Shown here: positions 54,523-63,544 of the stretch, in pieces
How positions within the stretch are numbered: position 1 is the first letter of the stretch
Layout: each line of letters begins with the position of its first letter
Assembly (NCBI GenBank): GCA_965222525.1
Contig: OZ244955.1
Location: 1,426,001-1,490,000 of the forward strand
DNA from: CBDCUF01 sp965222525
GTDB lineage: Bacteria > Pseudomonadota > Alphaproteobacteria > Rickettsiales > UBA8987
Length of the DNA stretch: 64,000 nt
Direction of reading: 5' to 3'
Notes under the pieces: model-generated
Seen by the model: only the letters and a program-made list of their open reading frames with translations
Database searches by the model: none
Told to the model about the DNA's origin: nothing
Program-made: the position numbers and the translations under genes

Positions 54523-56166
54523 CTACTTACGCCGCAGGAATGCCGGGATGTCCAACTCATCTTCGCTTTTGGCAGAGGTGCCTCCGACATCACCGGTCGC
54601 AGAATCACCAACTCCCGCAAAACCTTCATCATCTGCATCACCGCCGGAACCATCGGACAACCCGCCCAAGCCATTACGCTTGCCCGCCGGTGCAATTGCC
54701 TGTTCGGAATAATCACCGCCACCGCCGGCAGTTACCAATTCTTTCTCCCGATTATCGCTCTCTGCACCGGCAGATTCCGGCTTGCCGCCAAAAAATCCGC
54801 CAAAAATACCGGACGAGCGTTTTTTCTCCAGTGAATCAAACAGATTGGCAGGGATGCCGGCCTCATCTATATCGCTGTCATTTTTATTCTCTTCCGTATA
54901 CTGTTCCGTATCTGATGTATTTGTCTGCCGGTGGAACGTATCGTTAGCAGCAGCAGAAGCAACCTCCGGACGTCGCCTTGGTTCAACCGGTGCCGGTGCA
55001 ACAAAGTCGCCACCGGAACTGTCTGCATTTTCCTCATCCACAGATGTTGCCGGGTTGTGGATATTCAGATAGGAGGGTTTGGTTTCTGTATTATCAGCCT
55101 TTGCCGCCGCGCTGTTCTGCCCGAAACCTCCTCCGACAGCAAAATTCTGCCGTTGTGGAGGAGCACTTGCTACCGCTTCGTTACTATCCTCATAATCAAT
55201 CTCGGAATCAATACCGGTCGCTACCACGGATACACGAACCTTGCCTTCCATTTCCTGATCGAACGCCGAACCGAAAATAATATTGGCTTCCTGATCAACT
55301 TCCTCACGAATGCGATTCGCCGCTTCATCAACTTCAAACAGGGTCATATCCATACCGCCGGTGATATTTATCAGCACCCCGCGGGCACCATGCATCGAAA
55401 CATTATCCAGCAACGGGTTAGCTATTGCCGCCTCGGCCGCATCAATCGCACGATTCTCACCATCAGCCGTACCGGTTCCCATCATCGCCTTGCCCATCTC
55501 GCTCATAACCGAGCGCACATCGGCAAAGTCAAGGTTAATCAGGCCGGGCATTACCATCAAATCGGTAATCCCGCGAACACCTGAATGCAGTACCTCATCC
55601 GCCAGCTTGAACGCATCCCTGAAAGTCGTCCCCTTGTCAGCAACACGAAACAGGTTCTGGTTGGGTATCACAATCAGCGTATCAACAAATTTCTGTAATT
55701 CCTGTATGCCAAGCTCGGCCACCCGCATACGGTGCGTACCTTCAAAATGGAACGGCTTGGTTACCACACCAACGGTCAAAATCCCCTGTTCTCGGGCAAT
55801 GCGCGCTACTACCGGTGCTGCTCCCGTACCGGTGCCACCGCCCATTCCTGCAGTCACAAACACCATATTGCGCCCATGCAGAAAATCCAGAACCTCCTCA
55901 CCGGCCTCTTCGGCAGAAGCCCTGCCAACTTCGGGATATGAGCCAGCACCAAGCCCCTGCGTTATATTCTCGCCAAGCTGTATACGGCTCTCGCAAAGCG
56001 ACTGGTCAAGTGACTGTGCATCGGTATTGGCTACAACAAAATTCACTCCCTCAAGATTGGATGCAATCATGTTGTTAACCGCATTGCAGCCACCACCACC
56101 CACTCCGAATACGGTGATTGTCGGTTTTAATGTTTGCTTTTGCGGAAGTTCGAAGTCTATGGTCAT
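54523..56166 (-). CDS. ftsZ: Cell-division GTPase FtsZ
   Basis: 547 residues. N-terminal GTPase domain with GGGGCNAVNNM, the T4 loop GGGTGTGAAP and the tubulin-like NLDFADVRSVM. After about residue 320 an Asp/Glu/Gly/Ala-rich linker runs almost 200 residues to the conserved C-terminal peptide ELDIPAFLRRK. The long linker is usual in alphaproteobacteria. AGGAGGG Shine-Dalgarno. ftsA and ftsQ are not adjacent. Confidence 0.97.
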   Translation of the reverse strand: MTIDFELPQKQTLKPTITVFGVGGGGCNAVNNMIASNLEGVNFVVANTDAQSLDQSLCESRIQLGENITQGLGAGSYPEVGRASAEEAGEEVLDFLHGRNMVFVTAGMGGGTGTGAAPVVARIAREQGILTVGVVTKPFHFEGTHRMRVAELGIQELQKFVDTLIVIPNQNLFRVADKGTTFRDAFKLADEVLHSGVRGITDLMVMPGLINLDFADVRSVMSEMGKAMMGTGTADGENRAIDAAEAAIANPLLDNVSMHGARGVLINITGGMDMTLFEVDEAANRIREEVDQEANIIFGSAFDQEMEGKVRVSVVATGIDSEIDYEDSNEAVASAPPQRQNFAVGGGFGQNSAAAKADNTETKPSYLNIHNPATSVDEENADSSGGDFVAPAPVEPRRRPEVASAAANDTFHRQTNTSDTEQYTEENKNDSDIDEAGIPANLFDSLEKKRSSGIFGGFFGGKPESAGAESDNREKELVTAGGGGDYSEQAIAPAGKRNGLGGLSDGSGGDADDEGFAGVGDSATGDVGGTSAKSEDELDIPAFLRRK

Positions 56167-56518
56167 GTGATGTTTCCCTCCTGGAAATTATTAACGTAAA
56201 ACCTATATGGTTACACTGACATAGTAAACAGTAAATTACTACATTGCAGCAGAATAGTACACAGGAAATTTGCGTAATTTGCCAGGAGTTTAAAAATTTT
56301 GTCAATCAGCATTGATTTGCAGTTCATACTTCAACGACATATGATGAGCACTTGTTGTTTTAGAACAATATTATTGTTTAGATATATAAAGTGTTAAAGC
56401 AATATTATAAATAACTTATTTTGCATTACACTGCTCAGATTTATTGTTATTGATTGTTATTTTTATCAACTATTGAGTGCTGAGTGGGAACCACAAGAGA
56501 CTCAACACTTAATACTTC
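56167..56518. other. ftsZ upstream region without genes
   Basis: 352 bp between ftsZ and secD. On the minus strand a TTGACA (near 56300) and two TACTAT hexamers (near 56225 and 56245) could be promoter parts. Also AT-rich tracts and a TTGTTATTGATTGTTATT repeat. No gene visible. Confidence 0.45.
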
Positions 56519-58150
56519 CTAAATCGGCAGGGCTTTCGGGCGGGTTTTCTTCAGCCATAATACAACCAGCATACGGGTGAGCAAAATTGCCGAAAACATC
56601 GAGCAAACAATCCCCACCGACAATGTAACCGCAAAGCCCTTAACCGGACCACTACCGTAAATAAACAACAGCAAAGTGGCTATCAGTGTAGTCAGGTTAG
56701 AATCAACGATGGTTTTATATGCCTGCCGGAAACCGTAATCGGTAGCGGCAAAGGGTGTACGGCCATTGCGGATTTCCTCGCGAATACGCTCGAAAATCAG
56801 CACATTTGCATCCACTGCCATTCCCATGGTCAGTACAATGCCGGCAATTCCGGGCAATGTAAGTGTAGCCTCAAATAACGACAATACCGCCATAATCAGC
56901 ACGATATTTATCAGCAATGCAATGTCGGAAAACAGGCCGAACAACCCGTAAAACAGCACCATGAAAATCACCACCAGCACTATACCCAGCATGGAAGCGG
57001 CCTTACCAGCATCTATCGAATCCTGCCCCAGACTGGGGCCAACTGTACGCTCTTCCTCAATATTAAGCGGTGCAGGCAGTGCACCGGAGCGCAGCAACAG
57101 CGCCAGATCATTGGCTTCCTGTGTTGTAAAATTACCGGTGATTATACCCGTCCCGCCCGGAATCGGCTCATTAATATTCGGCGCGGTCAATACCTTGGGA
57201 AGAGTTTTTCTTATCGAGCCTTTTTCTTTAGTGCCGTCATCAAGCACAACAGCAAACGGTTTTCCTACATTTTCACGGGTGATTTTTGCAAATTTCTTTC
57301 CTCCTACAGTATCAAAACGAAAGCGTACCGCCGGACGGTTATATTCATCATAAGCCGCACTGGCATCCACCAGGGAGTCACCGCTAACTTCTTCTTTCTT
57401 TTTTACAAGATAATATTGTTTTGCTTCCCCTTCTGCTGGAGTACTGTATCCTTCAAGTAGCATGTGTCCGGGTGGAGCTTTCTTTTTAGCAGTTAGATAT
57501 GGAGTATCTTCATGCATAAGATGAAAGCTCATTTTAGCCATTCTACCCAGTAGCTCTTTTAATCTTCCCGGATCATCAAGCCCCGGTACCTGCAACAATA
57601 TCCGTAAATCTCCCTGACGCTGGATTATAGGCTCACGGGTGCCGGTTAAATCCACCCGCCTGCGCACGGTTTCAATCGACTGCCCGACAACATCCTTGCG
57701 CATTTTTTTCAGATATTCGTCTCTATACGAAATCGTAGCTTCACCTTCAGTAGTGATATTTAAGTCTATATCTATCTTCATGTCTGAAAAACGTTCTTCG
57801 GTTCTGCTGATATCAGAAATATCACGTAGGGAAAAACGTATCTGATTTTTTGTTGCTGCAAGTCCTCTATAGCCGATTTTTTCATCTTTCCCATTCTGTG
57901 TTTTACCCTGTAACCGGTCACGTACATCATCTTCCAAAATTTCTAATCTATCTTGTAAGTAGTTATCAAAATCAACTTCCAGCAGGAGGTAGGAACCGCC
58001 CTGCAAATCCAGCCCCAGTTTGAGAGTATTATCAGAAATTACGGAAGATTTACGGGTTTCTTCGGATAGAAAATTAGGCACCGCAAGATATACCCCAAGC
58101 AGGCATACCCCCAATACAAAACCTATCTTCCATTTCGAAAATTCAAGCAT
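56519..58150 (-). CDS. secD: Protein translocase subunit SecD
   Basis: 543 residues: N-terminal membrane helix, two periplasmic P1 parts (GLDLQGGSYLLLEVDF motif; RVDLTGTREPIIQRQG) and six C-terminal helices (MAVDANVLIFERIREE motif). Supports proton-driven late translocation. secF, normally downstream, is absent between here and ftsZ. Starts 12 bp after etfB. Confidence 0.95.
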   Translation of the reverse strand: MLEFSKWKIGFVLGVCLLGVYLAVPNFLSEETRKSSVISDNTLKLGLDLQGGSYLLLEVDFDNYLQDRLEILEDDVRDRLQGKTQNGKDEKIGYRGLAATKNQIRFSLRDISDISRTEERFSDMKIDIDLNITTEGEATISYRDEYLKKMRKDVVGQSIETVRRRVDLTGTREPIIQRQGDLRILLQVPGLDDPGRLKELLGRMAKMSFHLMHEDTPYLTAKKKAPPGHMLLEGYSTPAEGEAKQYYLVKKKEEVSGDSLVDASAAYDEYNRPAVRFRFDTVGGKKFAKITRENVGKPFAVVLDDGTKEKGSIRKTLPKVLTAPNINEPIPGGTGIITGNFTTQEANDLALLLRSGALPAPLNIEEERTVGPSLGQDSIDAGKAASMLGIVLVVIFMVLFYGLFGLFSDIALLINIVLIMAVLSLFEATLTLPGIAGIVLTMGMAVDANVLIFERIREEIRNGRTPFAATDYGFRQAYKTIVDSNLTTLIATLLLFIYGSGPVKGFAVTLSVGIVCSMFSAILLTRMLVVLWLKKTRPKALPI

Positions 58151-58162
58151 GTTCTATATGTG

Positions 58163-58918
58163 CTAGATCACCTTTGCCTCGTTTTTGAGCTTGTCTGTGA
58201 GTTCTTCGACATCGGCCACCTTGATTCCGGCCTGGCGCTTGGGTGGTTCCTCGACTTTCAGGGTTTCAAGGCGGGGAGTGATATCAACCCCAAGCTCATC
58301 GGGAGTTTTCTTGTCTACCGGCTTGCTCTTCGCTTTCATTATATTGGGAAGAGCGACATAACGTGGTTCGTTCAGGCGCAAATCGGTGGTAACAACTGCA
58401 GGAAGCTTCAGACGTATACTCATCAACCCGCCGTCAACTTCACGGGTAACATCGGCCTGATCATCGGAAAGCTCCAGCTTTGAAGCAAAAGTACCCTGCG
58501 CCCAGCCCAGTAATCCCGCCAGCATTTGCCCTGTCTGGTTACTGTCATCGTCAATCGCCTGCTTGCCCATAATAACAAGCTGTGGCGATTCCTGTTCCAC
58601 CAGCTTCTGCAATATCCTCGCAGCAGCAAGCGGCTGGATTTCCGCATCGGTTTCGACATGAATACCGCGGTCAGCCCCCATCGCCAGCGCAGTACGCAGT
58701 ACCTCATCGCATTTATCAATGCCGATAGTTGCCACAACGATTTCGGAAACCTTGCCGGCTTCCTTCTGGCGAATCGCTTCCTCAACGGCGATTTCGTCAA
58801 ACGGGTTCATCGACATCTTGACATTGGCCGTCTCAACACCGCTATTGTCAGGCTTGACCCGCACCTTGACGTTATAATCAACAACCCGTTTAACGGGGAC
58901 TAATACTTTTATTGTCAT
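58163..58918 (-). CDS. etfB: Electron transfer flavoprotein beta subunit
   Basis: 251 residues with AMP-binding MGADRGIHV and the signature GKQAIDDDSNQTG; C-terminal interaction helix follows. Shuttles electrons from acyl-CoA dehydrogenases to ETF-QO. etfA, usually next to it, is not present in the window. 12 bp ahead of secD on the same strand. Confidence 0.95.
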   Translation of the reverse strand: MTIKVLVPVKRVVDYNVKVRVKPDNSGVETANVKMSMNPFDEIAVEEAIRQKEAGKVSEIVVATIGIDKCDEVLRTALAMGADRGIHVETDAEIQPLAAARILQKLVEQESPQLVIMGKQAIDDDSNQTGQMLAGLLGWAQGTFASKLELSDDQADVTREVDGGLMSIRLKLPAVVTTDLRLNEPRYVALPNIMKAKSKPVDKKTPDELGVDITPRLETLKVEEPPKRQAGIKVADVEELTDKLKNEAKVI

Positions 58919-58941
58919 GTTTTTGTCTATTGCTACATGGT

Positions 58942-59090
58942 TGTCATCCTGAACTCGTTTCAGGATCCATCTATCAGAATCTAAATTATTGACAAGTTAC
59001 TACGGAGATTTTCAAAATACAAAACTCGTCCATCAACCATAAAGATTCCGTCATTGGAAAAATGGATGCTGAAACAAGTTCAGCATGACA
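58942..59090. repeat. Palindromic repeat family A, copy 3
   Basis: 149 bp between etfB and the HIG1 gene; it ends one base before that gene's stop codon. Arms TGTCATCCTGAACTCGTTTC.. / ..GAAACAAGTTCAGCATGACA. Reverse orientation relative to copy 1. Confidence 0.82.
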
Positions 59091-59321
59091 TTACCTACCC
59101 AAAGCGAAGAGTAAAAACAACATTAAAATAGTCAGTGATTGCATTACTATACGTGCAACCATCAGTTTGTTGCTGCGTAACTGGCGCTTTTTCTCCTTGT
59201 CTGTGACGGGTTTGCTGTCGTTATTATCCGCAGCTGCGCTGGCACTATTACTGGCCATGGTGAGTATGCCGAAAATCAGCACTCCAAATGTTAATATCAT
59301 CAATGCAAAAATCAGCGGCAT
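59091..59321 (-). CDS. HIG1-type twin transmembrane protein
   Basis: 76 residues, two helices (4-23 and 53-74) around a polar loop. RSNKLMVARIVMQSLTI matches the HIG1 hypoxia-induced family of alphaproteobacteria and mitochondria. Likely cytochrome oxidase supercomplex factor-like. Stop codon abuts repeat A3. Confidence 0.8.
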   Translation of the reverse strand: MPLIFALMILTFGVLIFGILTMASNSASAAADNNDSKPVTDKEKKRQLRSNKLMVARIVMQSLTILMLFLLFALGR

Positions 59322-59381
59322 TTTTTAATCCGATTATACATTTTTTTCTGTTATACGATAAACCAGCAAATAGCAATAAAC

Positions 59382-59410
59382 TTGACATGTCATGGATAGC
59401 TGGGTAGCAT
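59382..59410 (+). promoter_or_regulatory. Sigma-70 promoter TTGACA-N17-TAGCAT
   Basis: Consensus -35 at 59382-59387 and -10 at 59405-59410 with ideal 17-bp spacing. Transcription would begin around 59416-59418, at the ATG of the small lipoprotein gene, which would therefore be leaderless or untranslated. Confidence 0.6.
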
Positions 59411-59416
59411 ACAGCT

Positions 59417-59521
59417 ATGAAAACACTGGGGATATTGCTGTTATTGCTGATGGTACCACTGCTCTCGGGATGCGAGGTTGTCGGCCATTTATTCAGGGAA
59501 GGCTTCTTCTTCTGGACGTAG
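59417..59521 (+). CDS. Tiny predicted lipoprotein (34 aa)
   Basis: MKTLGILLLLLMVPLL followed by lipobox LSGC (Cys19) and a 15-residue mature peptide. Resembles entericidin-type or other small lipoproteins. No Shine-Dalgarno, because the promoter ends just before the ATG. Precedes the prohibitin-like gene by 41 bp. Confidence 0.45.
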   Translation: MKTLGILLLLLMVPLLSGCEVVGHLFREGFFFWT

Positions 59522-59562
59522 GTTTTGCCTACAATTCATTAAATTAATGGCAAGTGAAAATT

Positions 59563-60555
59563 ATGTCAGATGACAAGGAAAATTATTCCGGACAATACAG
59601 GGATTACAGGGCGCCGAAAAATATGGGGCACAAGCTGTTCGTAGTTCTGCTGTTATTCCTGATATTTACAACTCTGTGGCTGTCGTTTTACACCGTAGAA
59701 AGTGGTACTGTCGGTGTATTATCACGTTTCGGCAAGTATCAGGATGAGGAAGTTATGCCTGGTATGCATTTTAAGATACCGTTTGCAGATACTGTAAAGA
59801 TTTTTGATATAAAGTTGCAAACCGCCCATTATGCAGGCAGCGCAGAAGAAAGGGGACAGGAAGGAGTAATCAAAAAACCGGTTATAACGGTTCTGGACAA
59901 GAAGAATCTTAATGTGAGTTTTGATATCAGTGTACAGTTTACTCCGGACCGTACGCAGGCTAGTGAAATACTTCAGGGATACGGGCGCAATTATTTTGAA
60001 AAACTTATCAACCCTATTTTACGCAGTGTTATACGGGATGCAGCCGGTAAATATGACGCGGAGGATCTTGCGCAGTCTCGTGAGGCTATAGGAGCAGAAA
60101 TCCGTACTCTACTTGATGATAAGTTTGACAGGCTTCCCATGACGCTTAATGAGGTATCAATTCGTAATGTTATTTTACCAGATGTAGTAAAACGCAAGAT
60201 TATCGAGGTTCAGGAAGCCAAGCAGGAGGAACAGCGGCTTGCTATGGAGGTGATGCAGGCAAGGCAACAGCAGGAAAAGAAAACCATCGAGGTTAATACG
60301 CATAAGATTCAGGTTGTAACCAAGGCACAGGCATCATCAGAGCAGAAACGAATTGCCGCTGACGCTACTGCATATGCGATATTGAAGGAAGCGGAAGCGC
60401 AGGCGGAGGCTTACAAAAAAATCAACGCTTCCTTGACACCTTTACTGGTTCAGCTTAAACAGGTCGAGGCTTGGGACGGTACGGTTCCGCATTTCGTGGC
60501 CGGGGAGCAGGGTGCCAATTTCATTATGAACATGCCCAGAAAAGCCGCAGAATAA
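59563..60555 (+). CDS. Prohibitin/HflC-like SPFH (band 7) membrane protein
   Basis: 330 residues from the ATG at 59563 (an in-frame GTG at 59554 is also possible). N-terminal membrane helix (KLFVVLLLFLIFTTLWLSF), SPFH domain from about 50 to 215 (VGVLSRFGKYQDEEVMPG), then a coiled coil rich in Gln/Glu/Ala. Single gene; no hflK partner adjacent, which favours a prohibitin-type scaffold rather than HflKC. Confidence 0.87.
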   Translation: MSDDKENYSGQYRDYRAPKNMGHKLFVVLLLFLIFTTLWLSFYTVESGTVGVLSRFGKYQDEEVMPGMHFKIPFADTVKIFDIKLQTAHYAGSAEERGQEGVIKKPVITVLDKKNLNVSFDISVQFTPDRTQASEILQGYGRNYFEKLINPILRSVIRDAAGKYDAEDLAQSREAIGAEIRTLLDDKFDRLPMTLNEVSIRNVILPDVVKRKIIEVQEAKQEEQRLAMEVMQARQQQEKKTIEVNTHKIQVVTKAQASSEQKRIAADATAYAILKEAEAQAEAYKKINASLTPLLVQLKQVEAWDGTVPHFVAGEQGANFIMNMPRKAAE

Positions 60556-60590
60556 CATTCTTACAAATCACCAGACTCCAGTTACAACCC

Positions 60591-60719
60591 GTTATAGTTA
60601 ATTCTAATAGGTTAGTACTAGGCAGCCGAGGTGAGTAAAATTTTAGCGTACATTTTAGTACGTGAATTTTACGAGTCCGAAGGATAACGACGTAATAACC
60701 TATTAGAATTAACTATAAC
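60591..60719. repeat. Palindromic repeat family D at the secA start
   Basis: 129 bp with perfect 24-bp arms (GTTATAGTTAATTCTAATAG + GTTA and complement). Core includes TTTTAGCGTACATTTTAGTA and an ACGTGAATTTTAC counterpart. It ends two bases before the secA ATG. Confidence 0.85.
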
Positions 60720-60721
60720 TA

Positions 60722-63481
60722 ATGATTGGACTTAAGAAAATAATTGGTTCGGCGAATGACAGGTATGTCAAGCGGCTACAGTCGGTTGTGAATAAGATTA
60801 ACTCGCTTGAGCCGGAGCTGGAGAAGCTTTCGGATGGTAGTCTGCGTACGAGGACGGATGAATTCCGTCAGCGTATAGATAATGGCGAGTCGCTGGATAG
60901 CCTGTTGCCCGAAGCCTTTGCTACTGTACGGGAGGCGGCAAAGCGCACTCTCGGCCAGCGCCATTATGACGTACAGCTTGTCGGCGGGGTTATCCTGCAT
61001 CGCGGTATGATATCCGAGATGAAAACCGGTGAGGGCAAGACGCTGGTATCAACTCTGCCTGCCTATCTCAATGCGCTCTCCGGCAAGGGGGTGCATATTG
61101 TTACGGTTAATGATTATCTGGCCAGGCGTGATGCCGAATGGATGGGGCAGATTTATGAATTTCTCGGCCTGAGTGTTGGCTGTATCCTGCATGAGCTGAA
61201 TGACATTGAGCGCCAGCAGGTATATCGGGCAGATATAACCTATGGTACCAATAATGAATACGGGTTTGATTATCTGCGTGATAATATGAAGTTCAGCCGT
61301 GACGAGATGGTGCAGCGCGAGTTTAACTATGCGATTGTTGATGAGGTGGACAGTATCCTGATTGACGAGGCACGTACACCGCTGATTATCTCCGGTGCGG
61401 TGGAGGACCGTACCGACCTTTATGTAACACTGGACAAATATATAACAAGGCTAGATGAAGCGGATTATGAAATTGACGAGAAGTCAAAGAATATAACCTT
61501 CACCGAGGACGGCACTCATCATCTCGAGGAAATGCTGGCGCAGGATAAGGTTTTGCCGGAAAATACCAGCCTTTATGATCTGGATAACCTGTCGCTGGTG
61601 CATCATGCTAACCAGGCATTGCGGGCACATTTCCTGTTCAGCAGGGATACAGATTATATAGTCAAGGACAACAAGGTTATCATTATTGATGAATTTACCG
61701 GCCGGATGATGGAGGGACGGCGTTATTCCGAGGGGCTGCATCAGGCTCTGGAGGCCAAGGAGAATGTAGCGATACAGAATGAAAACCAGACACTTGCCTC
61801 GATAACTTTCCAGAATTACTTCCGGCTATATCCCAAGCTGGCTGGGATGACCGGTACGGCGATGACCGAGGCGGCTGAATTTGCCGATATTTACAGTCTG
61901 GAAGCGGTTTCAGTCCCGACCAACCTGCCGGTTGCGCGGATTGATGCCGATGACGATATATACCGTACTTCCGAGGAGAAATATGATGCGATTATAAAGC
62001 TGGTCAAGGAGTGTCAGGAGCGCAACCAGCCCGTATTGCTCGGCACGACCAGTATTGAGAAGTCGGAATATATCTCGCAACTGCTTAAAAAGGAGAAGGT
62101 TAAGCATAATGTACTGAATGCGCGGGTGCATGAGAAGGAGGCCTATATTATCGCACAGGCCGGACAGCCGGGTGCGGTAACGATTGCGACCAATATGGCG
62201 GGTCGCGGTACCGATATCCAGCTTGGCGGTAATGCGGAAATGCTGCTGGCGGAGAAAAGTCGTGGGGTTGAGGATGAAAGTGAAATCAAAAAGATAGAGG
62301 ATAAAGTTAATGCAGAAGTTGCGAAAGACCGTGAAGTGGTGAAGGAAGCGGGCGGCCTGTGTGTAATCGGTAGTGAGCGCCATGAAAGCCGGCGTATTGA
62401 TAACCAGTTGCGTGGCCGCTCGGGACGGCAGGGTGATCCTGGCTACACCAAGTTTTTCCTGTCCACGCAGGATGATCTGATACGGATTTTCGGTGCGGAC
62501 AAGCGCATGGACTGGATTCTGGGCAAGATGGGAGAGCCTGGTGTTCCGGTTGCGCATCCGATGATTACCAAGATGATGGAGCGTGCACAGAAAAAGGTTG
62601 AGGAACGCAATTATGAAATCCGCAAGAGCCTGTTGAAATATGATGATGTGATGAATGACCAGCGCAAGGTTATTTTTGAGCAGCGCCTTGAGCTGATGGA
62701 TGCGGAGGACGTGTCGGATACTTTGCGGGAAATGCGCGAGGAGCTTGTGGAAGAGCAGATAAGCCGCCATATCCCCGAGAAGGCTTATGCCGAGCAGTGG
62801 GAAGTTGAATCGCTGGAGACCGAGTTGCTGCGTATATTCGGACTGTCACTGCCGGTTAGCGAATGGGCTAAGGAGGAGGGAATCGCCGAGAACGAGCTTG
62901 CCGAACGGATTACTGCGGAGATAAACAAGCTGTTTGAAAGCAAGCAGGGGCAGCATGACGCACGGATTATGCGTGATATTGAAAAGCGTCTGCTTCTGTT
63001 TACACTGGATGAATTATGGAAAGACCATTTGCTGCAACTTGACCATCTGCGGCAGGGTATCGGGCTGCGGGCATATGGCCAGAAAGACCCGCTCAATGAA
63101 TATAAAAGGGAGGCGTTCGGCCTGTTCCAGCATATGCTGAACCATCTGCGTGAGGTGGTGGTGACAAGGCTGGCGCATATGGAAATGCAGTCTGATTCCG
63201 GCGGCATTGCGGTATTCGACAAGCGCTCCCGCCCGATGCGCGAAACCCGTAATGATCCCGCTCTTGCCGGTATGGCTCCGAATGAGGGCGGTGATAATGC
63301 AAGTGGTAGTGGTGCCGGAAGTCCCCCCCATGCATTGGCACAAGGTACTGTCGTAAAAAACCAGCCATCGGAAAACCTCGACCCGACCGACCCGTCAAGC
63401 TGGGGCAAGGTAGGCCGCAACAACCCGTGCCCATGCGGCTCCGGCAGGAAATACAAACACTGCCACGGAAAAATTAGCTAA
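60722..63481 (+). CDS. secA: Preprotein translocase ATPase SecA
   Basis: 919 residues. Walker A MKTGEGKT near 101, DEVDSILIDEARTPLIISG, the cross-linking and arm domains, ATNMAGRGTDIQLGG and the RRIDNQLRGRSGRQGDPG arginine finger. C-terminal zinc-binding tail CPCGSGRKYKHCHGK. No Shine-Dalgarno is visible before the start because a palindromic element ends at 60719; the N-terminus (IGLKKIIGSANDRYVK) is nonetheless the true SecA start. GC-rich codon use, unlike the first 13 kb. Confidence 0.98.
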   Translation: MIGLKKIIGSANDRYVKRLQSVVNKINSLEPELEKLSDGSLRTRTDEFRQRIDNGESLDSLLPEAFATVREAAKRTLGQRHYDVQLVGGVILHRGMISEMKTGEGKTLVSTLPAYLNALSGKGVHIVTVNDYLARRDAEWMGQIYEFLGLSVGCILHELNDIERQQVYRADITYGTNNEYGFDYLRDNMKFSRDEMVQREFNYAIVDEVDSILIDEARTPLIISGAVEDRTDLYVTLDKYITRLDEADYEIDEKSKNITFTEDGTHHLEEMLAQDKVLPENTSLYDLDNLSLVHHANQALRAHFLFSRDTDYIVKDNKVIIIDEFTGRMMEGRRYSEGLHQALEAKENVAIQNENQTLASITFQNYFRLYPKLAGMTGTAMTEAAEFADIYSLEAVSVPTNLPVARIDADDDIYRTSEEKYDAIIKLVKECQERNQPVLLGTTSIEKSEYISQLLKKEKVKHNVLNARVHEKEAYIIAQAGQPGAVTIATNMAGRGTDIQLGGNAEMLLAEKSRGVEDESEIKKIEDKVNAEVAKDREVVKEAGGLCVIGSERHESRRIDNQLRGRSGRQGDPGYTKFFLSTQDDLIRIFGADKRMDWILGKMGEPGVPVAHPMITKMMERAQKKVEERNYEIRKSLLKYDDVMNDQRKVIFEQRLELMDAEDVSDTLREMREELVEEQISRHIPEKAYAEQWEVESLETELLRIFGLSLPVSEWAKEEGIAENELAERITAEINKLFESKQGQHDARIMRDIEKRLLLFTLDELWKDHLLQLDHLRQGIGLRAYGQKDPLNEYKREAFGLFQHMLNHLREVVVTRLAHMEMQSDSGGIAVFDKRSRPMRETRNDPALAGMAPNEGGDNASGSGAGSPPHALAQGTVVKNQPSENLDPTDPSSWGKVGRNNPCPCGSGRKYKHCHGKIS

Positions 63482-63527
63482 TACTGTCATCCTGGCAAAA
63501 GCTATACTTTTGCCAGGATGACAGTAT
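63481..63527. terminator. 21-bp perfect hairpin between secA and purA
   Basis: Arms 63481-63501 and 63507-63527, loop CTATA. The stem contains TGTCATCCTGGCAAAAG, sharing TGTCATCCTG with family A. It starts on the last base of the secA stop codon and would terminate both converging transcripts. No long T-run. Confidence 0.75.
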
Positions 63528-63544
63528 AGTGACCACATTCTTTA

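Noticed and set aside
55310..56170. 286-codon plus-strand frame opposite ftsZ
   Set aside because: Pure shadow of the GC-biased ftsZ codons; no ribosome-binding site or family.
61910..62770. 286-codon minus-strand frame inside secA
   Set aside because: Antisense to highly conserved SecA motifs.
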